From Candidatus Parvarchaeota archaeon (GTDB lineage Archaea; Nanobdellota; Nanobdellia; Parvarchaeales; Parvarchaeaceae), in contig JAMDDW010000029.1 of the NCBI GenBank assembly GCA_023488405.1, positions 1 through 6,725 on the forward strand: 6,725 bases of DNA. Direction: 5' to 3'. A model generated the notes under the pieces. It worked only from the letters and a program-made list of their open reading frames with translations, ran no database searches and was not told where the DNA came from. Shown here piece by piece: positions 1 to 5,486 of the stretch. The position numbers and the translations under genes are program-made. The stretch's first letter is position 1. Each line of letters begins with the position of its first letter.

Positions 1-134
1 GTTTTTTGTCATTTTATCTTGGATACATATCAACTTTCATATTAAGCATAGCTTTCACGTTGTCTTCAATATTAGTATTCAACAGAGCGTATATTGATGG
101 CCATAAAATAAGGGATTTCGGGAATAAAGTTTGA
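1..134 (+). CDS. Possible C-terminal tail of an upstream membrane protein (partial)
   Basis: A reading frame is open from the left edge (first full codon at position 3) to a TGA at 132-134, giving 43 residues. About the first 25 are strongly hydrophobic (rich in Phe, Leu, Ile, Ser), followed by a polar, charged end containing Asp-Gly-His-Lys-Ile-Arg-Asp. That is what the last transmembrane helix and cytosolic tail of a membrane protein would look like, and the ATA/AGA/AGG codons match the neighbouring genes. A frame on the opposite strand over the same bases is also open (stop at 14-16) but has no plausible start, so the plus-strand reading is preferred. The piece is too short for any family assignment, and the stretch could simply be non-coding. 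Confidence 0.3.
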   Translation, partial: FLSFYLGYISTFILSIAFTLSSILVFNRAYIDGHKIRDFGNKV

Positions 135-145
135 TTACCTTAAAA

Positions 146-153
146 TTTATATA
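146..153 (+). promoter_or_regulatory. Archaeal TATA box for the transglutaminase-like gene
   Basis: TTTATATA lies in an A/T-rich stretch and ends 23 nt before the ATG at 177. Archaeal transcription normally starts about 26 nt after the centre of the TATA box, so the transcript would begin at or within a base or two of the start codon and be leaderless. No Shine-Dalgarno precedes the ATG, which agrees. The box could drive the whole 177-3238 gene run. Confidence 0.55.
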
Positions 154-176
154 TTATCTCGTTTCATTAAAAATTA

Positions 177-956
177 ATGACTTTAAAACTGTCATCAGTT
201 ATTAAAAAAAGCAAAGAAAAAGAATCAGCAATAAATTTAAATGAATTTAAAAATTATGAAGTTCTGTTGAAGTACCCAAATAAAATTAAAAAAGGGGACA
301 TAGTGCTAAATGCGGGGCTGACTAATGACATTTACTCCGGAATTTATAACGGCAGTTTTACGAAGCGATTTTTGTCAGAAATTTATGGCATATATGTAAA
401 TAAGGAATTTAATAAATCTTCAAATTTATATGAAATTTATAAAACTGCAAGGTCTACAGCTGGTAATAAGAAAGGTTTGGATAGAGCTTTGGCAATAGCA
501 GATTCGGTTTACCTGCAGCTGTACTATCGTATGATTGAATATACTGACAGTTACAGCAAAAAGAATGGAATAATAACAAGTGCAGACCTGTTGTATTTTG
601 ATGGGGCCAATCAGCACAAAGGGAAAGCAATTTACCTAGATTATTTGTTGATTGATGGCCCGTTTCTATGCCATGAATTTGCGGTTACTTTGAATGTTGT
701 CCTTGGCAAAGAAAAAAGAAAAACAGGCTTAAAGCCATTTTATGTAATGGGCATGATTGAAAAAGGTGGAGAAATGGCTGAGCACTGCTGGGTGGAACTG
801 AGAAATGGGAAAGGCAAAAGAATTCTGCTCGATCCTATTTCAAATGTTGTGCAATCCTTGGATCAGGGGCAAAAATATGTGGTTTCTAATAATGGCGTAA
901 AGTACTGGATAGACAATGGCCCCTTTATACTAAGAAAGAGCCATTTAACAAAATAA
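177..956 (+). CDS. Transglutaminase-like cysteine hydrolase (cytosolic)
   Basis: The 259-residue product has the transglutaminase/papain-like core in its C-terminal half. Cys165 sits in a Cys-His-Glu-Phe-Ala motif, His203 in His-Cys-Trp-Val-Glu-Leu, and Asp219 in Leu-Leu-Asp-Pro, which is the order and sequence context of the Cys-His-Asp triad in transglutaminase-core proteins (compare HAWvEv and LDP in the family). The Lys-Pro-Phe-Tyr-Val-Met-Gly stretch at 186-192 matches the conserved strand between Cys and His. Residues 1-140 are Lys-rich and unassigned. No signal peptide or membrane segment is visible, so it probably acts in the cytosol. In archaea such proteins are usually inferred to be proteases or amidases rather than crosslinking enzymes; the substrate is unknown. 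The ATG at 177 is supported by the TATA box at 146-153. The permease gene follows after 33 nt, so the two may be co-transcribed. Superfamily assignment is fairly secure; reaction and substrate are not. Confidence 0.65.
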   Translation: MTLKLSSVIKKSKEKESAINLNEFKNYEVLLKYPNKIKKGDIVLNAGLTNDIYSGIYNGSFTKRFLSEIYGIYVNKEFNKSSNLYEIYKTARSTAGNKKGLDRALAIADSVYLQLYYRMIEYTDSYSKKNGIITSADLLYFDGANQHKGKAIYLDYLLIDGPFLCHEFAVTLNVVLGKEKRKTGLKPFYVMGMIEKGGEMAEHCWVELRNGKGKRILLDPISNVVQSLDQGQKYVVSNNGVKYWIDNGPFILRKSHLTK

Positions 957-970
957 AAGAAATTTAACAT

Positions 971-975
971 AGGAG
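971..975 (+). promoter_or_regulatory. Weak Shine-Dalgarno-like site before the permease
   Basis: AGGAG ends 14 nt before the permease ATG at 990, longer than the usual 5-10 nt, so it may be used poorly or not at all. An A/T-rich AAATTTAA stretch near 961-967 lies about 26 nt before the same ATG and could instead be an internal TATA box giving a leaderless permease transcript. The sequence does not decide between the two. Confidence 0.3.
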
Positions 976-989
976 CAGCATATTCTTGT

Positions 990-2489
990 ATGTTACAGTT
1001 GATTTTTTCAGTAATACTAGACACAATGTACTCTTGGACAAGAATGCTTATAGCACTATTAATTTCAATGGTAATTGCGTTGTTTACCGGAATAGCTGTG
1101 GCAAGATCAAAAAAATTGAACAAAGTTTTAATGCCTGTTGTAGATATACTGCAGACCCTGCCGATACTTGCATTCTTCCCCTTTGCAATATACATTTTCG
1201 TATTTTATCTTCCAGGTTCAATAGGTGTAAATGCCGCAGTTGTATTTTTGATAGTAACAAGCATGCTATGGAACATTATATTCGGTGTCTATCAAGCAAT
1301 AATTTCACTACCCTCTGAATACTTTGATATGGCAAGGATATACAAGCTCAATCTTTATCAAAGGCTTAGGAAGATATTCATACCGGCCGCGCTTCCCAGA
1401 ATGTCAGAGCAGATGAGTTTATCATGGGCAATCGGACTCTTTTACCTGGTTACAAGCGAGATATTCTCCGTAGGAACTAAGAACTATGCAGTAAAGCATG
1501 GCATAGGGGTTGAGTTTGTAAAGGCGGCTGCAACCGGCAATCCTTATCTTTACATTTATTCAATAATAGTGTTTGTTTTATTTGTTATTGCAACCCGCTT
1601 ATTGCTATTTGAAAGGTTTGACAGGTTTGCAAATAGATATTATCTAAAAGACTATAAGAAAAGAAAAAAGGACAGGTTTACTTTTAATTATTTTAGAGGC
1701 AGAGGAATAAAGCTGGATGAAAAAACTAGACATAAGTTAGCTTTGACGGCTCGTATATTTTTTTATGCGCTGCTTGCATCAATTGTCGGTTTCATAATAT
1801 ACGAGGCAATGCCGTTTGTAAATCTGCAGTTATTAAGCAAGCTTGTTGGATATGAAGGATATTCTCTTTTGTCGTTACTTTTTTCATTTCTCAGGGTTTG
1901 GGGAGCATTTATTGCAATAATCGCTATTTCAATTCCATTAAGCATAAAGGTAGTATTCCTTTCAAACAAGACAAAAAGGTATCTTCTTCTATTCCAAATA
2001 TTTGCATCAATACCCGCTACTATACTCTTGCCTGCGATAGCAGAATTGGTCTATGGAAACTCCGAGTTGTTGGCATTTATAATCTACTTTTTAAGCGGAT
2101 TGTGGTATGTAATTTTTAGCATAGTTGCAACTACAAAATACTTGCCAGAAAGCATAGATGAAGTAAAAAGGGTCTTCCATCTTAATGGGATAGTTGCATG
2201 GAAAAAGATATACTTAAAGGCAATTATGCCGGGAGTAATAACCGGCGCAGTAACAGGAATAGCCGCTGAGTGGAATGCAAGCATAGTTGCGGAATATTTC
2301 TCTGCAGGCAGCGGTAAACTCATAACTTCAGTGTCTATAGGGATAGGCAAGGCATTGAATGTGGCTTTAGCCAATAATAATCTTCTTTTGATGGGTGTGC
2401 TTCTTGCTAATATGGTTGCAATGATAATTATTATAAACTATTTCGTATGGCGCAGGTTATATAACAGAGTAAATTCAGTTTATTCATAA
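990..2489 (+). CDS. Fused (duplicated) ABC transporter permease, anion-type importer
   Basis: The 499-residue membrane protein carries two complete permease halves of the binding-protein-dependent transporter family in one chain. Half 1 spans about residues 15-210 and half 2 about 250-490, joined by a basic hydrophilic linker near 208-250. Each half has hydrophobic helices and an EAA-type coupling loop that docks on the ATPase: residues 108-138 (Pro-Ser-Glu-Tyr...Ala-Arg...Pro-Ala-Ala-Leu-Pro) and 385-418 (Pro-Glu-Ser-Ile-Asp-Glu...Ile-Met-Pro-Gly). Loop sequence and duplication match the 'ABC-type anion transport, duplicated permease' group (COG4986), related to nitrate/taurine/sulfonate permeases. 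Substrate cannot be read from sequence: nitrate, sulfonate, bicarbonate and similar anions are candidates. A fused pair removes the need for a second permease gene, and none is present. ATG 990 is the first in-frame start and keeps the first helix; Met13 (1026) would remove part of it. The ATPase gene begins 2 nt after the stop. Confidence 0.85.
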   Translation: MLQLIFSVILDTMYSWTRMLIALLISMVIALFTGIAVARSKKLNKVLMPVVDILQTLPILAFFPFAIYIFVFYLPGSIGVNAAVVFLIVTSMLWNIIFGVYQAIISLPSEYFDMARIYKLNLYQRLRKIFIPAALPRMSEQMSLSWAIGLFYLVTSEIFSVGTKNYAVKHGIGVEFVKAAATGNPYLYIYSIIVFVLFVIATRLLLFERFDRFANRYYLKDYKKRKKDRFTFNYFRGRGIKLDEKTRHKLALTARIFFYALLASIVGFIIYEAMPFVNLQLLSKLVGYEGYSLLSLLFSFLRVWGAFIAIIAISIPLSIKVVFLSNKTKRYLLLFQIFASIPATILLPAIAELVYGNSELLAFIIYFLSGLWYVIFSIVATTKYLPESIDEVKRVFHLNGIVAWKKIYLKAIMPGVITGAVTGIAAEWNASIVAEYFSAGSGKLITSVSIGIGKALNVALANNNLLLMGVLLANMVAMIIIINYFVWRRLYNRVNSVYS

Positions 2490-2491
2490 GT

Positions 2492-3238
2492 ATGGCATTC
2501 TTAAACGTTGAAAAAATAAATTTTGCTTATCCCAAAAGCGGATTAACGGTATTAGACGGAATATCCTTTTCAGCAAACGAATTAGAGTTCGTTTCCATAA
2601 TCGGCCCGTCTGGCTGCGGAAAAAGCACTCTTTTAAGGATAATGGCTGGTTTAATAAAGGCAGACAGCGGAAGTGTAGTACTGGCGGGAAAGAAAATAAA
2701 CGGGCCTTCCAGTAGCATTTCTTTTGTTTTTCAAGATTTTGCGCTTTTGCCGTGGCTTTCAAACCTTGAAAACGTGAAAATAGGCCTGGCCTCAAAGCCG
2801 ATGACAGAAGATGAAAGAGAGAAAACAGCATTGGAGATGCTTTACAAGCTGGAATTGAAGGGCTTTGAAGATGCCTATCCGAATCTTTTAAGCGGGGGGA
2901 TGAAGCAAAGGGTTGGGCTTGCTCGCGCTTTAGTGTCAAACCCTATCTTGCTTTTGATGGATGAACCTTTTAGCTCACTGGATGAACTTACTGCAAATAG
3001 CCTTCGTAAAACTGTTGTTGAGGTTTTGAAGGACAAAAAAACACTGCCAAAGGCCATTGTAATGGTGTCTCACAACATAGAAGAGGCAGTTGAGATGTCG
3101 GATAAGATAGTTGTTCTGTCAAATAAGCCTGCTGTTGTAAAAAAGGTATTAGAAGTAAGGATAAAAAGACCAAGGGACAGAGGGAGCAGGGAATTTAGAA
3201 AGAAAGTAAATGAGATATACTCAATCTTTGCCGAGTAA
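2492..3238 (+). CDS. ABC transporter ATP-binding protein, TauB/SsuB type
   Basis: The 248-residue ATPase has every hallmark of an importer nucleotide-binding subunit: Walker A Gly-Pro-Ser-Gly-Cys-Gly-Lys-Ser-Thr at 38-46, Q-loop Gln81, signature Leu-Ser-Gly-Gly-Met-Lys-Gln-Arg at 133-140, Walker B ending Met-Asp-Glu-Pro at 156-159, D-loop Ser-Ser-Leu-Asp at 161-164, and switch His194. The Arg-Pro-Arg-Asp-Arg near 226-230 is typical of the nitrate/sulfonate/taurine subgroup (COG1116). It would power the preceding fused permease from the cytosolic face. Its length is that of a bare ATPase. Many relatives in this subgroup carry an additional C-terminal AAA-associated domain of about 120-170 residues, which this one lacks; a protein resembling that domain is encoded on the opposite strand immediately downstream. 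The start codon is 2 nt after the permease stop with no Shine-Dalgarno, so translation is probably coupled. Confidence 0.92.
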   Translation: MAFLNVEKINFAYPKSGLTVLDGISFSANELEFVSIIGPSGCGKSTLLRIMAGLIKADSGSVVLAGKKINGPSSSISFVFQDFALLPWLSNLENVKIGLASKPMTEDEREKTALEMLYKLELKGFEDAYPNLLSGGMKQRVGLARALVSNPILLLMDEPFSSLDELTANSLRKTVVEVLKDKKTLPKAIVMVSHNIEEAVEMSDKIVVLSNKPAVVKKVLEVRIKRPRDRGSREFRKKVNEIYSIFAE

Positions 3239-3724
3239 ATCTTTTTTGCCGGCAATTTTCCAAATGTCATTCTCATGGTCATATACAAGTATCTCAAGCC
3301 TTATACTTATCACTAGTAGGTCTCTTTTGAAAGCTTCTATTCCAGACAGGTTGTCTCTGTATGTTATTACTCCTTTTTTTATTAGATCCTGAAATAACTC
3401 CGTAGTCGTTATCTTATTGTTTTTTCTTATCACCTTTATTATCTCTATGAACGGCTCCATTTTTAGCAAACTCTTTTTTATCTCTGCATTTATCTCGTGG
3501 AAGTTCTTTTCTTCGAGTTTTTTATTGAGTCTTATCTCCCCTTTGTTTATTTTTACGAATCCAAGTAGTTTGCAGGCTTGCAGTATGTTGACAAGGTCAT
3601 CTGCCTGTTCCAATACCTCATCAGAAAGCTTCTGCAGAGAGATTTCGCCATTATATTCCTTTAGTATTGAAATTATGCCCTGTATCTGACCTATCTTTAT
3701 GTTTAGAGGAAAAAGCCCTTTCAT
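3221..3724 (-). CDS. Stand-alone AAA-associated C-terminal domain protein (ABC-linked, winged-helix-like)
   Basis: The 167-residue soluble protein resembles the AAA_assoc_C domain (Pfam PF09821, COG4754). The N-terminal half (about 8-70) contains the family pattern of a Gly-Gln/Glu start, an Ile-Ser-Leu-Gln-Lys-Leu-Ser-Asp-Glu helix, then Ala-Asp-Asp-Leu...Leu-Leu-Gly-Phe-Val and Gly-Glu-Ile-Arg-Leu. The second half (about 75-160) has a Glu-Ile-Lys-Lys-Ser-Leu-Leu segment, a second helix-turn-helix-like unit and an Asp-His-Glu-Asn-Asp turn near the end, as in the family. In many relatives this domain is fused to the C terminus of a TauB-type ATPase, which fits its position beside one that lacks it. 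Here it is separate, on the opposite strand, and overlaps the ATPase 3' end by 18 nt. It could bind the ATPase, or act as a regulator through its winged-helix-like fold; the family's function is not settled. ATG 3724 is supported by the TATA-like box at 3746-3753. Confidence 0.72.
   Translation of the reverse strand: MKGLFPLNIKIGQIQGIISILKEYNGEISLQKLSDEVLEQADDLVNILQACKLLGFVKINKGEIRLNKKLEEKNFHEINAEIKKSLLKMEPFIEIIKVIRKNNKITTTELFQDLIKKGVITYRDNLSGIEAFKRDLLVISIRLEILVYDHENDIWKIAGKKDLLGKD
3242..3247 (+). terminator. Possible T-tract terminator of the ABC operon
   Basis: A run of six T begins 3 nt after the ATPase stop. Archaeal termination commonly relies on T-rich tracts without a hairpin, so this is a candidate end for the plus-strand transcript. 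It lies within the coding sequence of the convergent gene, where it reads as Lys codons, and further T runs follow at 3374-3380 and 3420-3425 for the same reason. The signal may be coincidental. Confidence 0.25.
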
Positions 3725-3745
3725 ACAAATTGTAACAGTCTGTTC

Positions 3746-3753
3746 TATTTATT
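3746..3753 (-). promoter_or_regulatory. TATA box for the convergent minus-strand gene
   Basis: Read on the minus strand, AATAAATA ends 21 nt before the ATG at 3724, the spacing expected for a leaderless archaeal transcript. No Shine-Dalgarno lies between them. It shares the 81-nt intergenic region with the divergent promoter of the SPFH gene, so the two genes could be regulated together. Confidence 0.45.
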
Positions 3754-3775
3754 ACTTTAATTGTTTACATAAAAA

Positions 3776-3783
3776 CTATTTAA
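3776..3783 (+). promoter_or_regulatory. TATA box for the SPFH gene
   Basis: CTATTTAA, preceded by an A-rich stretch that could serve as the TFB-recognition element, ends 22 nt before the ATG at 3806. This spacing places the transcription start at or next to the start codon, i.e. a leaderless mRNA; no Shine-Dalgarno is present. It supports ATG 3806 over the in-frame Met5 codon at 3818. Confidence 0.5.
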
Positions 3784-3792
3784 CCGCGGGTT
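3782..3792 (+). repeat. Short inverted repeat in the SPFH promoter (possible operator)
   Basis: AACC-GCG-GGTT forms a perfect 4-bp inverted repeat around a 3-nt spacer, directly overlapping the 3' edge of the TATA box. It is an island of G/C in an otherwise A/T-rich intergenic region. A regulator bound here would block polymerase. The arms are short, so chance cannot be excluded. Confidence 0.25.
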
Positions 3793-3805
3793 TTGATTAA
3801 TAACT

Positions 3806-4750
3806 ATGGCTGCAGAGATGAAAAACTTTAACGGGGATGCGTTGGGCATCCTTTTTGTAATTCTTATTCCCGCGGTTATAGGTTATCTGTTTTCAATTGT
3901 GAATTTATATGCTGGGATTGGGATTGCAGTATTTCTTTTCATTGTGTTTTTAGTGGCTGCCATAAGGATAGTTAATCAATGGAATAGGAAAGCGGTGCTT
4001 TCATTTGGAAAGTATGTCGGTATAATGGGGCCCGGGATACACATTCTAATACCATTTGTGCAGACCACTCCCATTACATTAGATTTGCGTGTAATCAACA
4101 CTATTTTCAAGGCAGAAAAGACGCTTACTAAGGATAATGTTCCAGTCGATGTAGATGCACTTCTTTTCTGGAAGGTCCTAAATTCAGAGAATGCTGTTTT
4201 GAACGTTCAAATATACAGGGATTCCGTTCAATTGGCAGCGCAGACGGCTTTGAGAGACATAATAGGAAAGACAGAACTATCGGAAATGCTTGCAGGCAGG
4301 GATGTGATAGGCAAGGACGTAAAGAATCTGATACAAGACAGAGTGGCAGATTGGGGAATAGAGGCAATATCCGTGGAAATAAGAGATGTGAGCATTCCTC
4401 CTGATTTACAGGATGCAATGGCTAGAGTGGCAGTAGCCGACAGGGAGAAACAAGCAAGAGTTAAATTAGCAGAAAGCGAATCTCTTGCCGCGGATAAAAT
4501 AATAGAGGCAAGTTCAAAGTACAAAAAAGACCTGTTTGCAATGCAGCTTAGATCTCTTAACATGATGTATGAAATAAGCCTGAGCGGCAAAAATCTTATG
4601 ATATTTATTCCAACTGATAGCAAGGGATTCAGCATACCTACGCCAGTAGGCGTAGAGGGAATAAAGGACCTGTTTGAGAAGAGCAATGCAAAGAATTTGC
4701 CCGGCAAAAATGACGAAAAAAAGGAAGAAAAAACACAGAAAGATAGCTGA
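3806..4750 (+). CDS. Stomatin/prohibitin-like SPFH domain membrane protein
   Basis: The 314-residue protein begins with a short polar end, then a hydrophobic region at about residues 13-53 that could form a two-helix hairpin or re-entrant anchor. The SPFH domain follows (about 57-210): Phe-Gly-Lys-Tyr-Val then Gly-Pro-Gly-Ile-His-Ile-Leu-Ile-Pro-Phe at 75-84, Leu-Asp-Leu-Arg at 92-95, the Thr-Lys-Asp-Asn-Val-Pro-Val-Asp-Val-Asp stretch at 108-117, and Trp-Gly-Ile-Glu...Glu-Ile-Arg-Asp-Val...Ile-Pro at 183-198. A charged, Ala/Glu/Lys-rich helix (about 200-245) is the usual oligomerisation segment, and the tail (291-314) is strongly Lys/Glu-rich. Stomatins form membrane-bound oligomeric scaffolds. 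In many prokaryotes they are paired with an NfeD-family partner, often a membrane serine protease; no NfeD gene is in this window. The gene has its own TATA box and is followed by a 70-nt gap before the KaiC-like gene. Confidence 0.88.
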   Translation: MAAEMKNFNGDALGILFVILIPAVIGYLFSIVNLYAGIGIAVFLFIVFLVAAIRIVNQWNRKAVLSFGKYVGIMGPGIHILIPFVQTTPITLDLRVINTIFKAEKTLTKDNVPVDVDALLFWKVLNSENAVLNVQIYRDSVQLAAQTALRDIIGKTELSEMLAGRDVIGKDVKNLIQDRVADWGIEAISVEIRDVSIPPDLQDAMARVAVADREKQARVKLAESESLAADKIIEASSKYKKDLFAMQLRSLNMMYEISLSGKNLMIFIPTDSKGFSIPTPVGVEGIKDLFEKSNAKNLPGKNDEKKEEKTQKDS

Positions 4751-4770
4751 TTTAGCTTAAAAAGACAAAA

Positions 4771-4789
4771 ACCAAAAGTTTATTAAATA
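4771..4789 (+). promoter_or_regulatory. Archaeal promoter (BRE plus TATA) for the KaiC-V4R-ligase operon
   Basis: A purine-rich BRE-like CCAAAAG runs straight into TTTATTAAATA, close to the textbook archaeal promoter and the best one in the window. With a start about 26 nt after the TATA centre, transcription would begin near 4810-4812, leaving a leader of about 10 nt before ATG 4821. No Shine-Dalgarno is present. The promoter lies between the SPFH stop and the KaiC-like gene, so the three-gene unit can be transcribed independently of SPFH. Confidence 0.6.
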
Positions 4790-4803
4790 CAATTTTCTAT
4801 ATT

Positions 4804-4820
4804 ATTACATAGTAATTACT
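4804..4820 (+). repeat. Overlapping palindromes at the transcription/translation start of the KaiC-like gene
   Basis: Two overlapping symmetric elements are visible: ATTAC-ATA-GTAAT (4804-4816) and the perfect 10-bp palindrome AGTAATTACT (4811-4820), which abuts the ATG. Together the half-site ATTAC/GTAAT occurs three times in 17 nt. The predicted transcription start falls inside it. This is where an archaeal repressor would occlude RNA polymerase, so it is a candidate operator. A/T-only palindromes arise easily by chance in an A/T-rich region. Confidence 0.35.
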
Positions 4821-5486
4821 ATGGCAGAAATAAAAAGGATACCTACAGGGGTACACGGCCTCGATGAAAAGATAGAGGGCGGATTTGAAGCCGGTTCTGT
4901 AATAAGTCTATTAGGTGGGCCTGGATCCGGAAAGTCACTGCTTGGGATGTCATTCTTGTACGAGGGCTTAAAGAGATACGAAACTTGTCTTTTAGTATCA
5001 TTTGAAGAAAGTGTTGATGATTTAATACTAGATATGGAGGCGATTGGTTTCAATGATATAAAGAATTTTATCTCTAATAAAAAGCTAATACTTTCATTTA
5101 ATTCTCCGATAAACTTTGAATACTTGGGAGTGCTTGATGTAATTCAGGAAAACAAGGTTTCTAGGGTAGTGATTGATTCTTTGTCTGCAATCTCAATGTA
5201 CATGGATGACCGGGGCAAATTCAGGAAATTCATGCTGGATCTGGTTACTGAGCTTAAAAAGTTCAAGGTAACTGCAATAGTTACTGACGAGCAGCCACAG
5301 ATTTCTGATAATGACACGCTTTATTTCAGCGGTGAATACCTTTCAGATGCAGTGATAAAGCTTTTCTACACTGGTTTAGGTGGCGATTTTGACAGAAGCA
5401 TGCAGATAATAAAGATGAGAAGAACAAACAACGATAGGTCAATGCTTCCAATGAGGATAGACAAGGGCGGCATATATGTCAAGTGA
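4821..5486 (+). CDS. Single-domain KaiC-like RecA-superfamily ATPase
   Basis: The 221-residue protein is one complete KaiC/RadA-type ATPase domain (COG0467). It opens with the family's Ile-Pro-Thr-Gly-Val-His-Gly-Leu-Asp-Glu (7-16), then Walker A Gly-Gly-Pro-Gly-Ser-Gly-Lys-Ser at 32-39, the catalytic Glu pair in Phe-Glu-Glu-Ser at 61-64, Walker B Val-Val-Ile-Asp-Ser at 116-120, and the C-terminal Lys-Met-Arg-Arg-Thr (198-202) with Asp-Lys-Gly-Gly-Ile (214-218) seen in KaiC domains. The Gly-Glu-Tyr-Leu-Ser-Asp segment (171-176) resembles the ATPase-type CI half of cyanobacterial KaiC rather than the autokinase CII half, because the Ser-Thr phosphorylation pair is replaced by Glu-Tyr. ATP hydrolysis is therefore expected but KaiC-style autophosphorylation is not. 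Archaeal KaiC-like ATPases are proposed signal-transduction hubs that act with genetically linked partners. The V4R gene overlaps its 3' end by 11 nt, implying translational coupling. The fold is secure; the pathway is unknown. Confidence 0.9.
   Translation: MAEIKRIPTGVHGLDEKIEGGFEAGSVISLLGGPGSGKSLLGMSFLYEGLKRYETCLLVSFEESVDDLILDMEAIGFNDIKNFISNKKLILSFNSPINFEYLGVLDVIQENKVSRVVIDSLSAISMYMDDRGKFRKFMLDLVTELKKFKVTAIVTDEQPQISDNDTLYFSGEYLSDAVIKLFYTGLGGDFDRSMQIIKMRRTNNDRSMLPMRIDKGGIYVK

Noticed and set aside
986..1318. 110-codon plus-strand ORF overlapping the permease start
   Set aside because: Cys/Asn/Arg-rich and out of frame with a well-supported permease; no family features.
2484..2939. 151-codon minus-strand ORF antisense to the ABC ATPase
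   Set aside because: It overlaps a gene with all ABC motifs in order, and its own sequence shows no recognisable domain and biased composition; it is a shadow frame.
3417..3689. 90-codon hydrophobic plus-strand ORF opposite the AAA-associated gene
   Set aside because: Its Phe/Ser/Ile richness is the expected antisense of Lys/Glu/Asn codons; the minus-strand product has the recognisable family pattern and a TATA box.
4228..4707. 159-codon minus-strand ORF antisense to the SPFH gene
   Set aside because: Ser/Leu/Ile-rich low-information product opposite a clear SPFH domain; it is a shadow frame.
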